From: Aquiflexum balticum DSM 16537
GTDB lineage: Bacteria > Bacteroidota > Bacteroidia > Cytophagales > Cyclobacteriaceae
Length of the DNA: 64,000 nt
Assembly: GCF_900176595.1 (NCBI RefSeq)
Contig: NZ_LT838813.1
Location: forward strand, 3,428,001-3,492,000
Direction: 5' to 3'
The notes under the pieces are model-generated. The model saw only the letters and a program-made list of their open reading frames with translations, was not told the origin of the DNA and did not search any database. Position numbers and translations under genes: made by a program. Shown here piece after piece: positions 46,048-55,024 of the stretch (its first letter is position 1; each line of letters starts with the position of its first letter).

Positions 46048-47298
46048 ATGTCTACCATAAAGGAATTCCAATTTTCATCGAACCATCAATTTCTAAGGTC
46101 CTTGCTTTGCTGGGCTGATCATCATTATACCTATACGGGTTTTTTCGACCACAATGATATAGAGTACCCCTATGGTGGTTTTCAAAGGGTTTTAATGGCC
46201 GCCCACCAAGGCTTTGATCTCGAAATTGCCAATCAATGGTTTGGAAAAAAAGAGATGGCAGCCATACTTTCTTATGATTACAAAAACAATATCGAAAAGC
46301 TCAAAAGCAATAATCGATCGCTTGTGGATTGTCCTGAATCAATTTTCTTTATTCCAGAGATCAAAATAGAAATTCTAGTCGATCATGTGAGAATTTATCA
46401 TGCTGATCCTCAAAGTATTTTTGATGAAATATGTGCACTCAACCAAAATCACCTCAAAAATCCTTCAATTGAAATCTCGGCTCTTACAAGCCGAAACAAC
46501 TATTTTGAAAATGTAAAAGACATACAAAACAACATTGTCGAAGGGGACATGTATGAACTGAATTATTGCTTGGGTTTTGAATTTGAAAGTAAAAATTGGA
46601 ATCCGATAGAAGGATTTTTTGATCTGATGGGAAAATCTCCCATGCCCTTTTCAGCATTTTTCAAAGCTGAATCCAAATACCTGATTTGCGCTTCACCCGA
46701 GCGTTTTCTCAAAAAAACAGGAGATAAACTGATTGCACAACCCATAAAAGGCACAATCAAGCGGGGAAAAAATGAGTTGGAAGACAGCCTGCTTAAAGAA
46801 AAACTATTGAACTCCGAAAAAGAGCGGGCAGAAAACCTGATGATTGTAGACCTGATGCGCAACGATCTCAGTAGGATTTCACAAACAGGTTCAGTAAAAG
46901 TTGAAGAACTTTTTGGAGTGTATCCCTTTTCCAGGGTGCATCAGATGATATCAACGGTGGTTTCTACCATCTCTGAAAAGAAAAGCTTAATGGAAATCTT
47001 ACATGCCACTTTTCCCATGGGAAGCATGACAGGTGCTCCAAAAATCAAATGTATGGAGTTGATCGATCAATATGAGGATTTTAAAAGAGGTTGGTTTTCC
47101 GGAGCCTTGGGATATATTGATGAGACAGGCAACTTTGATTTATGTGTGGTTATAAGAAGCATTATTTTAGATAAAGAATCTGGGAAAGGTTATTTTGCAG
47201 TGGGTTCAGCCATCACTTATGACGCAGATGCCGCTTATGAATATGAAGAATGCTTGTTGAAAGCTTCTGCTATTGTGGAGGTATTGCAAGGGAATTGA
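46048..47298 (+). CDS. pabB: chorismate-binding enzyme, aminodeoxychorismate synthase PabB-like
   Basis: A 416-residue member of the anthranilate synthase component I superfamily. Conserved parts are FLICASPERFLKKTGDKLIAQPIKGTIKRG-like (here in KYLICASPERFL and QPIKGTIKRGKN), ERAENLMIVDLMRNDLSRI, FPMGSMTGAPK and the closing GYFAVGSAITYDADAAYEYEECLLKA. It converts chorismate plus ammonia to aminodeoxychorismate for folate, or to anthranilate; the single short chain favours PabB. The GATase partner is not adjacent. It is 15 bases before dinB. Confidence 0.85.
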   Translation: MSTIKEFQFSSNHQFLRSLLCWADHHYTYTGFFDHNDIEYPYGGFQRVLMAAHQGFDLEIANQWFGKKEMAAILSYDYKNNIEKLKSNNRSLVDCPESIFFIPEIKIEILVDHVRIYHADPQSIFDEICALNQNHLKNPSIEISALTSRNNYFENVKDIQNNIVEGDMYELNYCLGFEFESKNWNPIEGFFDLMGKSPMPFSAFFKAESKYLICASPERFLKKTGDKLIAQPIKGTIKRGKNELEDSLLKEKLLNSEKERAENLMIVDLMRNDLSRISQTGSVKVEELFGVYPFSRVHQMISTVVSTISEKKSLMEILHATFPMGSMTGAPKIKCMELIDQYEDFKRGWFSGALGYIDETGNFDLCVVIRSIILDKESGKGYFAVGSAITYDADAAYEYEECLLKASAIVEVLQGN

Positions 47299-47313
47299 AA
47301 GATTGAGAAGGAA

Positions 47314-48408
47314 ATGGAGGAAAAAACCAGGAAAATCATTCATGTGGATATGGACGCATTTTATGCTTCCGTAGAGCAAATGGATAATCCTGAACTCCGC
47401 GGTAAACCCTTGGCAGTTGGTGGTAATCAGGAAAGGGGAGTGGTGGCAGCGGCTTCCTATGAGGCCAGAAAGTTTGGAGTCCGATCTGCGATGTCGGGTA
47501 AGATGGCTGCCTTGAAATGTCCCCAACTGATTTTTGTGAGGCCAAGATTTGAGCGCTACAAAGAAATATCCAATCAGATCAGGGAGATTTTTTACGATTA
47601 TACCGAAATGGTGGAACCCCTGTCCCTCGATGAAGCATTTTTGGATGTGACCGAAAACAAAGTCAATAATCCTTCTGCCACCTTGATTGCCCTGGAAATC
47701 AGAAAGCGGATCAAAGAGGAAGTCGGACTGAATGCATCGGCCGGCATTTCCTATAATAAGTTTCTGGCTAAGACGGCTTCCGATATCAACAAGCCCAATG
47801 GTCAAGCGGTCATCTTGCCCAAAGATGCTGGGGCATTCCTGGAAAAGTTACCCATCGAAAAGTTTTTTGGTATCGGCAAAGTAACTGCCGAAAAAATGAA
47901 AGAATTGGGTATCCACAATGGTTTTGACCTTAAACAATATTCCTTACAGTTTCTGACCAAACGATTTGGGAAGTCCGGTCTGCACTTTTTCAATATTGTC
48001 CGAGGCATTCATTTGAGCGAGGTACAACCCAACAGACTGAGAAAATCCCTCAGCGCGGAAAACACTTTCGAAACCGATCTTTCCAAAGAAGAGCAATGGA
48101 TTCATGCCTTGGAAGAGATATTTGAGGAACTGAAACGGCGAATCAGCCGCAGTGGTGTAAAAGGAAGGACAGTCACCCTCAAGATCAAATACCATGACTT
48201 CACCGTCCAGACCCGAAGCAAAACCTTCGAACAATACCCTGAAGAACAAAAGATTTGGGAGACAGTAGTGGAGCTATTAGCCCAAGAAGAAATGAAATCT
48301 CCCGTCCGCCTTTTTGGCATCGGGATCTCTAATCTCAATGTGGAGGAAGAAAGGATACATTTTGGGAAGCAATTGTGGATTGAGTTTGGAGGGAAGGATG
48401 AAGGATGA
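47314..48408 (+). CDS. dinB: DNA polymerase IV (DinB), Y-family
   Basis: A 364-residue translesion polymerase. Motif HVDMDAFYASVEQ (Asp12) and LSLDEAFLDV (Asp106, Glu107) give the catalytic acids; SYEARKFGVRSAM and the helix-hairpin segments KFFGIGKVTAEKMKELGI follow, with a little-finger domain at the C-terminus. The enzyme copies past damaged bases with low fidelity. It is downstream of the pabB-like gene with 15 bases between, an unusual pairing. The sequence just after the stop is a GGATGAA-rich simple repeat. Confidence 0.95.
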   Translation: MEEKTRKIIHVDMDAFYASVEQMDNPELRGKPLAVGGNQERGVVAAASYEARKFGVRSAMSGKMAALKCPQLIFVRPRFERYKEISNQIREIFYDYTEMVEPLSLDEAFLDVTENKVNNPSATLIALEIRKRIKEEVGLNASAGISYNKFLAKTASDINKPNGQAVILPKDAGAFLEKLPIEKFFGIGKVTAEKMKELGIHNGFDLKQYSLQFLTKRFGKSGLHFFNIVRGIHLSEVQPNRLRKSLSAENTFETDLSKEEQWIHALEEIFEELKRRISRSGVKGRTVTLKIKYHDFTVQTRSKTFEQYPEEQKIWETVVELLAQEEMKSPVRLFGIGISNLNVEEERIHFGKQLWIEFGGKDEG

Positions 48409-48676
48409 AGGAAAAAGGATGAGGGGTAAAGGTAGAATTTAGAAGGTAGATTGGGTGTCGTCATTTTGAAAGAGCTTTGTGTAATCATTTTGTTTTTTTT
48501 GGTAAAAAAAGGCATCTTAAATGAAGTTTTTAAAAATTGAAATTTCCGTGATGAACAACCTAAATTTGAAACCCATACAGGTAGTATATCGATTGGCAAG
48601 AAAGCTTTGAGAAGAAAGTGTTTTTTAAATTACAACATGGAAAATATGATATAGAACTAATCCATTTCCACCAAAA

Positions 48677-49501
48677 ATGAAACTGAAAGCACTAAACAAG
48701 TTGACAGATCCTTTGGGAACCACAGTAAAAATGCCCGTATTGTTCTTGGGGCATGGTAGTCCGATGAATGCCATTGAAGAAAATGAGTTTGTAAGTGGCT
48801 TTAGAAATATAGCCAAAGAAATCCCAAAGCCAAATGCGATATTGTGTGTTTCCGCCCATTGGGAAACAAAGGGTACTTTTGTGACGGCCATGGAAAATCC
48901 TAAAACCATTCACGACTTTGGGGGATTTCCACAGGAGTTGTTTGCAGTGCAATATCCTGCACTAGGAAGTCCCGAATTGGCCAAAGAAACAAAATCTCTG
49001 ATCACAAAAACAGATGTAGGTTTGGATGATAAATGGGGGCTTGACCACGGTGCCTGGAGTGTCATCAAACATTTGTATCCTGAGGCAGATATTCCTGTTA
49101 TTCAAATGAGCTTGGATTACAGCCAAACACCGCATTACCATTATGAATTGGCACAACAAATCAAGTCCTTACGTGAAAAAGGAGTATTGGTAATTGGAAG
49201 CGGAAATATGGTACACAACCTCCGCATGGTGGCATGGCAAAAGCTCAATGAAAATTTTGGCTTTGATTGGGCAATTGAAGCCAGTGAAAAAATGAAAAAA
49301 TATATTCTCAGTGGAGACCACCAAGAACTTATCAACTTTCGGTCGCACGGAAAGGTATTTGATTTAGCCATCCCGACACCGGAACATTATTTGCCTTTAC
49401 TTTATTCAATGGCCTTGAAAGATGAAAATGACCAGATGTGTTTGTTCAACGATAAAGCATTGGCGGGTTCACTGACCATGACCTCTGTAAAAATCGGATG
49501 A
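48677..49501 (+). CDS. ygiD: extradiol dioxygenase, class III, DODA/YgiD type
   Basis: A 274-residue enzyme of the 4,5-DOPA dioxygenase family. The zinc/iron ligands are visible as LGHGSPM (His26), CVSAHWE and HDFGGFP, followed by DHGAWSVIKHLYPEADIPVIQMS. The family opens catechol rings. The physiological substrate in such bacteria is unknown. The gene stands alone, 268 bases after dinB; no promoter or terminator is convincing in that gap. Confidence 0.9.
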   Translation: MKLKALNKLTDPLGTTVKMPVLFLGHGSPMNAIEENEFVSGFRNIAKEIPKPNAILCVSAHWETKGTFVTAMENPKTIHDFGGFPQELFAVQYPALGSPELAKETKSLITKTDVGLDDKWGLDHGAWSVIKHLYPEADIPVIQMSLDYSQTPHYHYELAQQIKSLREKGVLVIGSGNMVHNLRMVAWQKLNENFGFDWAIEASEKMKKYILSGDHQELINFRSHGKVFDLAIPTPEHYLPLLYSMALKDENDQMCLFNDKALAGSLTMTSVKIG

Positions 49502-49704
49502 CAGTGGAATAACCTTTCCAACAACCTTTGAAAAGAGATTTTTTTAAACTGGCAGATACATTATTGATTATTTCTTTTTAATATTCATACATGTTAGCCT
49601 TAATTTCAATTGGCATCAAGTCTTCTTAGATCCCTTTTACTATAATTAACTTTGGCTATTTGTAACCACCGAATTACAGATAATCCATTATCCATAAAAA
49701 AATC

Positions 49705-50781
49705 ATGAAAATATATGTCTTGTTTTGTATGTTACTTTTGATGCTAAGTGCCTGCAGCCAAAATGAACAATGGTACTCGCTTGAGGACTTTTCGAAGGTC
49801 AAAAAAATAGATGCCCATGTACATCTTGATACAGAAAGGTCAGCCTTTGTTGAAAAGGCAACGGCAGATAATTTTCGTCTTATCAATGTGAGTCTGGAGG
49901 TTGATGACGGTTGGAATGATGTTCATAGAAAGTATAAGGATGGGTTACATCAGCATCAATCCTTTCCCAAAACGGTGGATATGATCACTTCTTTTGCGGT
50001 TTCGGATTGGGATGATGCATATTGGGAAGGCAAGGTGATTTCCTGGTTGGACAGTTGCTTTAATCAGGGAGCCTTGGGAGTAAAGGTTTGGAAAAATATA
50101 GGCATGGTTTCCAGAGACTCTTCAGGCAATTTAATCTCGATTGATGATGATAGGTTTGATCCGGTTTTCCGGTTTATTCAAGAGCGTGGAAAAACCCTGA
50201 TGGGTCATCTAGGAGAACCCAAAAACTGCTGGTTGCCATTGGATTCCATGACAACGGAAAATGATCGCAACTATTTCAAAAACCATCCCCAATACCACAT
50301 GTACTTTCAACCGGAGATGCCTTCCCATGAGGACTTGATGGCTGCCCGGGATCGAATGTTGGAAAAGCATCCTGAGTTAAGATTTGTAGGGGCTCATTTG
50401 GGAAGTCTGGAATATAGCGTTGACGTGCTTGCAGAACGCCTTGACCGTTTCCCAAACATGGCCGTTGATTTGGCCGCACGAATGGGGCAATTGTTTTATC
50501 AAACGGCTAATGATCGGGAAAAAGTCCGGAATTTTTTCATCCAATATCAGGACAGGATTTTGTACGGGACTGACTTGGGAGATAATGGGGAGCGATCACA
50601 GGAAAACCTGTACAGGAATATGGATGAAAATTGGAGACGGGATTGGGAGTTTTTCGTGACGGATCATGCCATGCAAAGCAATCTGATCACACAACCATTT
50701 ATGGGTTTACAATTGCCCAAAGAAGTGGTGGATAAGGTATATTATAAAAATGCGGTGAAATGGTTTGGAATGGAAGATTAG
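49705..50781 (+). CDS. amidohydrolase family lipoprotein
   Basis: A 358-residue hydrolase with a signal MKIYVLFCMLLLMLSAC (Cys17). The TIM-barrel metal motif HVHLD at IDAHVHLDTE, the MGHLGEPKN and VGAHLGSLEY strands and YGTDLGDNG are typical of amidohydrolase-2 (PF04909-like) enzymes. The substrate is unknown; members include decarboxylases and lactonases. It lies 27 bases before an alpha/beta hydrolase gene, and the two secreted hydrolases may act on one substrate. TAACTTTG at 49647-49654 is a possible -7 box. Confidence 0.85.
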   Translation: MKIYVLFCMLLLMLSACSQNEQWYSLEDFSKVKKIDAHVHLDTERSAFVEKATADNFRLINVSLEVDDGWNDVHRKYKDGLHQHQSFPKTVDMITSFAVSDWDDAYWEGKVISWLDSCFNQGALGVKVWKNIGMVSRDSSGNLISIDDDRFDPVFRFIQERGKTLMGHLGEPKNCWLPLDSMTTENDRNYFKNHPQYHMYFQPEMPSHEDLMAARDRMLEKHPELRFVGAHLGSLEYSVDVLAERLDRFPNMAVDLAARMGQLFYQTANDREKVRNFFIQYQDRILYGTDLGDNGERSQENLYRNMDENWRRDWEFFVTDHAMQSNLITQPFMGLQLPKEVVDKVYYKNAVKWFGMED

Positions 50782-50808
50782 AGATTAATAAACTGAAATC
50801 AATTTTAA

Positions 50809-51837
50809 ATGAGACGTTTTAAGTATTATTTCTTCGCTTTATTCCTGTTCCAAATTTTCAGTTTCTTTGGGATACCGAATGCCATTTCTCAAGATAAAAA
50901 AAATCCTATGGCTGAAGATATGTATGAAATCAAAGATAAAGAGGTCTTAAGAAAAGAACTGTATGGACTCTTGGGGAAGCTTCCGGATAGGGAAAGGCCT
51001 ATTTCAGTAGAATTGGTGTCCAGGGAAGAAAGGGATGGGGTCGTCATTGAAAAATTATTACTGGATATCAATGGATTGGAGAAGGTGCCTGCCTTCTTTA
51101 CCAAACCAAAGAATGCCAAAGGGAAGTTGCCGGTAGTCCTTTTTAACCACTCTCATTTCGGTCAATATGAGGTGGGAAAGAATGAATTTATTCAAGGCAG
51201 AAAAGAAATGCAGGCGCCCCCCTATGCTTTTGCTTTGGCCCGGGAAGGTTATGCGGGTTTTTGTTTGGATTCCTGGGGATTCGGTGAGAGATCGGGAAAG
51301 TCCGAACTGGATTTGTTCAAAGAAATGCTGTGGAAGGGACAGGTTCTCTTTGGGATGATGGTATATGACAATTTAAGGGCATTGGATTATTTGAATTCCA
51401 GGGAAGATATTGATAAGGAACGGATAGCAACTATGGGTATGTCCATGGGAAGTACCATGGCCTGGTGGCTTGCTGCATTGGATGAGCGTATTCAAGTAGT
51501 TGTGGATCTGAATTGTTTAACGGACTTTCATACTCTTTTGGAAAAAAATGACCTCAATCTTCATGGTATTTATTATTACGTTCCTGATTTGTTGAACCAT
51601 TTTTCTACTTCAAAAATCAATGGATTGATTTCTCCCCGTCCACATTTTGGTCTGGCGGGAAAATTCGATCCGCTTACCCCCTTGGAAGGTTTGTCAATCA
51701 TCGATGAAAACCTGAAGAAAATTTACGCTAAAGACGGAGCACCTGAAGCATGGAAATTAAAAATTTATGATGTCGCCCATGAGGAAACAGCTGAGATGCG
51801 GGCGGATATTTTACAATTTCTAAGGGATTGGTTGTAA
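50809..51837 (+). CDS. secreted alpha/beta hydrolase (dienelactone hydrolase/esterase-like)
   Basis: A 342-residue protein with a signal peptide ending near NAISQD. The nucleophile elbow is MGMSMGSTM with Ser212; a general alpha/beta core (KLPVVLFNHSHFGQY, YAGFCLDSWGFGER) surrounds it, and the His is in VAHEETAEM near the C-terminus. This fits acetylesterase- or dienelactone-hydrolase-like enzymes of the Bacteroidota, such as those acting on acylated glycans. It is the second gene in the pair with the amidohydrolase. Confidence 0.82.
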   Translation: MRRFKYYFFALFLFQIFSFFGIPNAISQDKKNPMAEDMYEIKDKEVLRKELYGLLGKLPDRERPISVELVSREERDGVVIEKLLLDINGLEKVPAFFTKPKNAKGKLPVVLFNHSHFGQYEVGKNEFIQGRKEMQAPPYAFALAREGYAGFCLDSWGFGERSGKSELDLFKEMLWKGQVLFGMMVYDNLRALDYLNSREDIDKERIATMGMSMGSTMAWWLAALDERIQVVVDLNCLTDFHTLLEKNDLNLHGIYYYVPDLLNHFSTSKINGLISPRPHFGLAGKFDPLTPLEGLSIIDENLKKIYAKDGAPEAWKLKIYDVAHEETAEMRADILQFLRDWL

Positions 51838-51957
51838 CGAATTTTATTCTTTACAATAGGAAGATCGCTGCATTATTCTATCACTGCAAGTATTTCTTAT
51901 TTTTCAATATTATAATTTCGAATAATGAAGAAAGTAAGATGCCACGTTTAAGCAATC

Positions 51958-52296
51958 CTAAATTCCTCCAAATCCATAATCCCTTTCCACCAAACTAATC
52001 CGTGTTTTATACGAGGCATACCATTTTTCCCGCCCCATTCTTTGGGCAAATAAATGTTCGGAGACCATTTTCCAGTTTCTGATGGATTCTAGGCTTTCCC
52101 AATAACTGACAGTGATGCCGAGACCATCCCGGGCAGATTCATGCCCTAGGTAACCTGGCTGTTTTTCCGCCAAGTTGGTCATTTCTTTTGCCATTTCTCC
52201 GTAGCCATCATTTATTTCAGTCCTTATACTTGTGAAAATAACAGCATAATAAGGCGGAGTAGGTGTATTGGCAATTGGATTGTTATCTTTTTCCAT
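51958..52296 (-). CDS. antibiotic biosynthesis monooxygenase-like (ABM) domain protein
   Basis: A 112-residue single-domain protein with the ferredoxin-like ABM fold. It reads YYAVIFTSIRTEINDGYGEM, MTNLAEKQPGYLGHESAR, GITVSYWESLESIRNWK and RMGREKWYASYKTRISLVERDYGF, a pattern of this family. Members are small monooxygenases, haem-degrading or signalling proteins, so the function is open. It is divergent from greA. Nothing else was seen between 51838 and 51957. Confidence 0.82.
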   Translation of the reverse strand: MEKDNNPIANTPTPPYYAVIFTSIRTEINDGYGEMAKEMTNLAEKQPGYLGHESARDGLGITVSYWESLESIRNWKMVSEHLFAQRMGREKWYASYKTRISLVERDYGFGGI

Positions 52297-52366
52297 AATG
52301 AGTATAAAATTCTGATTTGGTTTTGATTAAAACTAATGACAATAATTTTTCTTTTTCTTTCTAAAA

Positions 52367-52397
52367 TTGCTTTCTCCTAGAGTAATTGTTACCTTTG
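52367..52397 (+). promoter_or_regulatory. promoter of greA
   Basis: TTG at 52367-52369, a 20-base spacer and TACCTTTG at 52390-52397 match the consensus, the -7 box completely. It predicts a ~85-base leader that contains the hairpin at 52421. Confidence 0.68.
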
Positions 52398-52420
52398 ACA
52401 CGTACAAATAGCGAAAGCAT

Positions 52421-52461
52421 AGAAGAAACGGTTTCAGCGATGAAACCGTTTCTTCTATTTT
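52421..52461 (+). terminator. leader terminator/attenuator hairpin upstream of greA
   Basis: AGAAGAAACGGTTTCA (52421-52436) and TGAAACCGTTTCTTCT (52441-52456) pair in all 16 positions around a GCGA tetraloop, followed by ATTTTT. The start codon of greA is at 52487, so this strong hairpin lies within its leader RNA. Confidence 0.75.
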
Positions 52462-52486
52462 TCATGGCCATAGTAAATAGATTGAA

Positions 52487-52960
52487 ATGGGAAACATACA
52501 GTATTACACCGAAGAGGGTCTTAAAAAGCTGAAGGATGAACTTCAGGAACTGAAGACTAAAGGAAGACAAGATATTGCCAAACAAATTGCCGAAGCAAGG
52601 GACAAAGGCGATCTGAGTGAAAATGCAGAATATGATGCTGCAAAAGATGCACAAGGCCTGTTGGAACTAAAGATTGCCAAATTGGAAGCTGTAGTAGGTA
52701 ATGCCAGGGTGATGGATAACTCAAGGATGGATACTTCCAAGGTCGGTATTTTGAGTACAGTTAAAATCAAAAATGTCAAAAATGGCATGACCGTATCCTA
52801 TACATTGGTATCAGAAGAAGAAGCAGACCTAAAGGCCGGCAAGATTTCTTTGGCTTCTCCTTTTGGAAGAGGACTCAATGGAAAATCTAAAGGTGACATC
52901 GCCCAAATCCAGGCTCCTGCAGGAACATTGGAATTTGAAATTCTTGATATTTCCTACTAA
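52487..52960 (+). CDS. greA: transcription elongation factor GreA
   Basis: A 157-residue factor that enters the RNA polymerase secondary channel and helps it cut backtracked RNA. The N-terminal coiled coil (YTEEGLKKLKDELQELKTKGRQDIAKQIAEARDKGDLSENAEYDAAKDAQ) carries the acidic tip DLSENAEYD. The C-terminal FKBP-like domain has SLASPFGRGLNGKSKGD. It is full length. The 5' leader has a strong hairpin with a T-run. It is followed by a terminator and the HIT-family gene. Confidence 0.97.
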   Translation: MGNIQYYTEEGLKKLKDELQELKTKGRQDIAKQIAEARDKGDLSENAEYDAAKDAQGLLELKIAKLEAVVGNARVMDNSRMDTSKVGILSTVKIKNVKNGMTVSYTLVSEEEADLKAGKISLASPFGRGLNGKSKGDIAQIQAPAGTLEFEILDISY

Positions 52961-52970
52961 AATTTTATCC

Positions 52971-53005
52971 TCCCGATGGTTTCTCCTTCGGGATTTTTTA
53001 TTTTT
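52971..53005 (+). terminator. terminator after greA
   Basis: TCCCGA (52971-52976) and TCGGGA (52988-52993) pair, followed by TTTTTTATTTTT. It lies just upstream of the HIT start at 53012. Confidence 0.75.
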
Positions 53006-53011
53006 ACACCT

Positions 53012-53404
53012 ATGGCATCAATCTTCACTAAAATAATCAACAGAGAAATCCCAGCCGAAATAATCGCTGAGGATGAACATTACATTGCATTTTTAGACAT
53101 CATGCCTTTGGTGAAAGGTCATGTGCTTGTTGTTCCCAAAAAAGAAGTGGATTATATTTTTGACCTTGATGATGAAACTTTATCCGGACTACATATTTTT
53201 TCCAAATATGTGGCCAAGGCCATTGATAAAACGATCAAATGTACTAGGGTAGGGGTGGCTGTGATCGGATTGGAAGTCCCTCATGTACATATTCATTTAG
53301 TTCCCTTGAGGACTATGGATGACATCAATTTCAACCGTCCCAAACTCAAATTGAGCAAAGAAGAACTTTCGGGAATTGCAGATCAGATTAGAAAAGGATT
53401 TTAG
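53012..53404 (+). CDS. HIT family hydrolase (histidine triad)
   Basis: A 130-residue nucleotide-binding protein of the HIT family. The motif HVHIHLVPL near residue 90 is the histidine triad, and the IINREIPAEIIAEDEHYIAFLDI start is typical of HINT-like enzymes that cleave AMP-lysine-type phosphoramidates. I chose the start at 53012 because the longer frame from 52976 would run through the greA terminator. The greA-HIT order is common in Bacteroidota. Confidence 0.92.
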   Translation: MASIFTKIINREIPAEIIAEDEHYIAFLDIMPLVKGHVLVVPKKEVDYIFDLDDETLSGLHIFSKYVAKAIDKTIKCTRVGVAVIGLEVPHVHIHLVPLRTMDDINFNRPKLKLSKEELSGIADQIRKGF

Positions 53405-53417
53405 AAATCATTCTCTA

Positions 53418-54125
53418 TTATCTGCGCAGATATCTTCTGACCATCAATTGCATATTCACCATTACATCAGGGTAAAAAAGTTTATTGACCATATTGTTTC
53501 CATCAATATCAGAAGAAACTATGGTCATTACATTAATTTCGAAACCCATGTCCCACTCATATTCAAAGTTGGTAGAAAGACCAAATTTGAATGGCACATA
53601 GGCTGCAGCTAAAGTTTGATTGGACCTTTCTACAAATCCTTGAACAAATATTCCGTTTTCCAAAACGCCGTCTCTCAGGACCCTCTGTGCCCTTTGGCTA
53701 TAAAGTGCACCTACTCCCAAACCCATGTAAAGATTTACCGGTTCACCTGCCCTTCCAGGTTTATTGGGGTTGAGTTGAAGTACGGGCATTACATCAAGAA
53801 AAAAGGCATTTCCATCAAAATAATAAGCCTGACCATTATTTCCCCATTCCACAACTATCGGTTGGTTGATTGGTCTGAACTCACCACTGTTAATAAATTG
53901 ACCTCCAAAAGAAGTTCTAAAATCAAACTTTTCTGAAAGTTCTTTGGAATAAGCAACTGTAAATGCAGGTAGCATTTTGAAATCAAAAGATTTATAAATA
54001 CCGGCATTGTCCGCATAAATCATTCCCAAGCCGTAACCGACTGTGATATGGTCTCTTGATCCCTGACTGTAAACATTTCCAACAAAGAATAGGGCGATCA
54101 GTACTGTTGTAAAAATCCTAAGCAT
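53418..54125 (-). CDS. outer-membrane beta-barrel protein of unknown function
   Basis: A 235-residue protein with a signal peptide ending FVGNVYSQ. The mature part alternates strand patterns, with DHITVGYGLGMIYADNAG and NLYMGLGVGALYSQRAQRVL among them, and ends VNMQLMVRRYLRR. The gene ends 13 bases from the HIT stop and is convergent with it. I chose the ATG at 54125, because the signal peptide starts there; the frame upstream to 54206 adds an unlikely segment. Confidence 0.7.
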   Translation of the reverse strand: MLRIFTTVLIALFFVGNVYSQGSRDHITVGYGLGMIYADNAGIYKSFDFKMLPAFTVAYSKELSEKFDFRTSFGGQFINSGEFRPINQPIVVEWGNNGQAYYFDGNAFFLDVMPVLQLNPNKPGRAGEPVNLYMGLGVGALYSQRAQRVLRDGVLENGIFVQGFVERSNQTLAAAYVPFKFGLSTNFEYEWDMGFEINVMTIVSSDIDGNNMVNKLFYPDVMVNMQLMVRRYLRR

Positions 54126-54280
54126 GATTAGACTAACATTAAATTCAGGTGGCAATATACAAGAATTGTTCCTCAATTTCACAAATTGGAAAATTAGAAA
54201 ATCCACCGCTGGAAAAATGCTTTTTTATTCAGGTTGTATCCTCTTAATTAAATTTGACAGTTTGTTTTCACAGGGTTATG

Positions 54281-55024
54281 CTATCTGCTTTTCCAAAATT
54301 CCCTATTCATGGTCACAATGTTGGAAATTGAAATGCTTTGTGGGCATACTGCCTCGCAGGCTTCAGTAAAAGAACAAGCACCAAAACCTTCTTTATCCAT
54401 TTGTTCTACCATAGCAACAGCCCTTTTTTTGGCTTCAATTTTTCCTTGAGGAAGCATGGAAAGGTGGCTTATTTTTGCCGAAGTGAACAGTGCTGCACTC
54501 GCATTTTTACAGGCCGCTACACAGGCGCCACATCCTATACAGGAAGCAGCATCAAATGCTTTTTCGGCCTCTTCATGCCCAATAAGTATTCCATTGGCCT
54601 CAGGTGCCTGACCGGTATTGACACTTATATAGCCTCCTTTTGCAATAATCCGGTCGAATGCTGTACGGTCCACACAGAGGTCTTTTTTGATGGGAAAAGC
54701 TTTGGCACGGAAGGGTTCAAGATAAAGAACATCTCCGTCTTTGAAACTTCTTAAATGGGTCTGACAGGTAGTTGCATGTTCTTCGGGACTTTGGACGTGC
54801 CCGTTGATTACAAATCCACACTGACCGCAAATACCTTCTCGGCAATCCGAGTCAAATGCAACCGGGTCTTTCCTGTTTTTGATCAATTTATCATTCAGAT
54901 GGTCGAGCATTTCAGGCACGGACATATGACTGTCGAGGTCTTCGAGAATATAGGTTTCAAACTTGCCTTTTGCCTGTCCGTTGGATTGCCTCCAAATATT
55001 TAAGGTCAATTTCATATTCCTCAT
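54281..55024 (-). CDS. sdhB: succinate dehydrogenase / fumarate reductase iron-sulfur subunit
   Basis: A 247-residue subunit that carries electrons between FAD and quinone. The [2Fe-2S] site is in [29 protein letters not shown]; the [4Fe-4S] and [3Fe-4S] ligands are in [14 protein letters not shown] and [18 protein letters not shown]. The ATG at 55024 overlaps the sdhA stop by 4 bases (ATGA); a second in-frame Met is at 55015. It needs a membrane partner, which is not found next to it. Confidence 0.96.
   Translation of the reverse strand: MRNMKLTLNIWRQSNGQAKGKFETYILEDLDSHMSVPEMLDHLNDKLIKNRKDPVAFDSDCREGICGQCGFVINGHVQSPEEHATTCQTHLRSFKDGDVLYLEPFRAKAFPIKKDLCVDRTAFDRIIAKGGYISVNTGQAPEANGILIGHEEAEKAFDAASCIGCGACVAACKNASAALFTSAKISHLSMLPQGKIEAKKRAVAMVEQMDKEGFGACSFTEACEAVCPQSISISNIVTMNREFWKSR

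Noticed and set aside
48396-48440. GGATGAAGG-rich repeat at the end of dinB
   Set aside because: It is a short slippage-prone repeat overlapping the stop codon; nothing suggests a regulatory role.
47206-48599. Leftward open frames antisense to dinB and the pabB-like gene
   Set aside because: The rightward frames carry complete enzyme signatures; the antisense ones have none.
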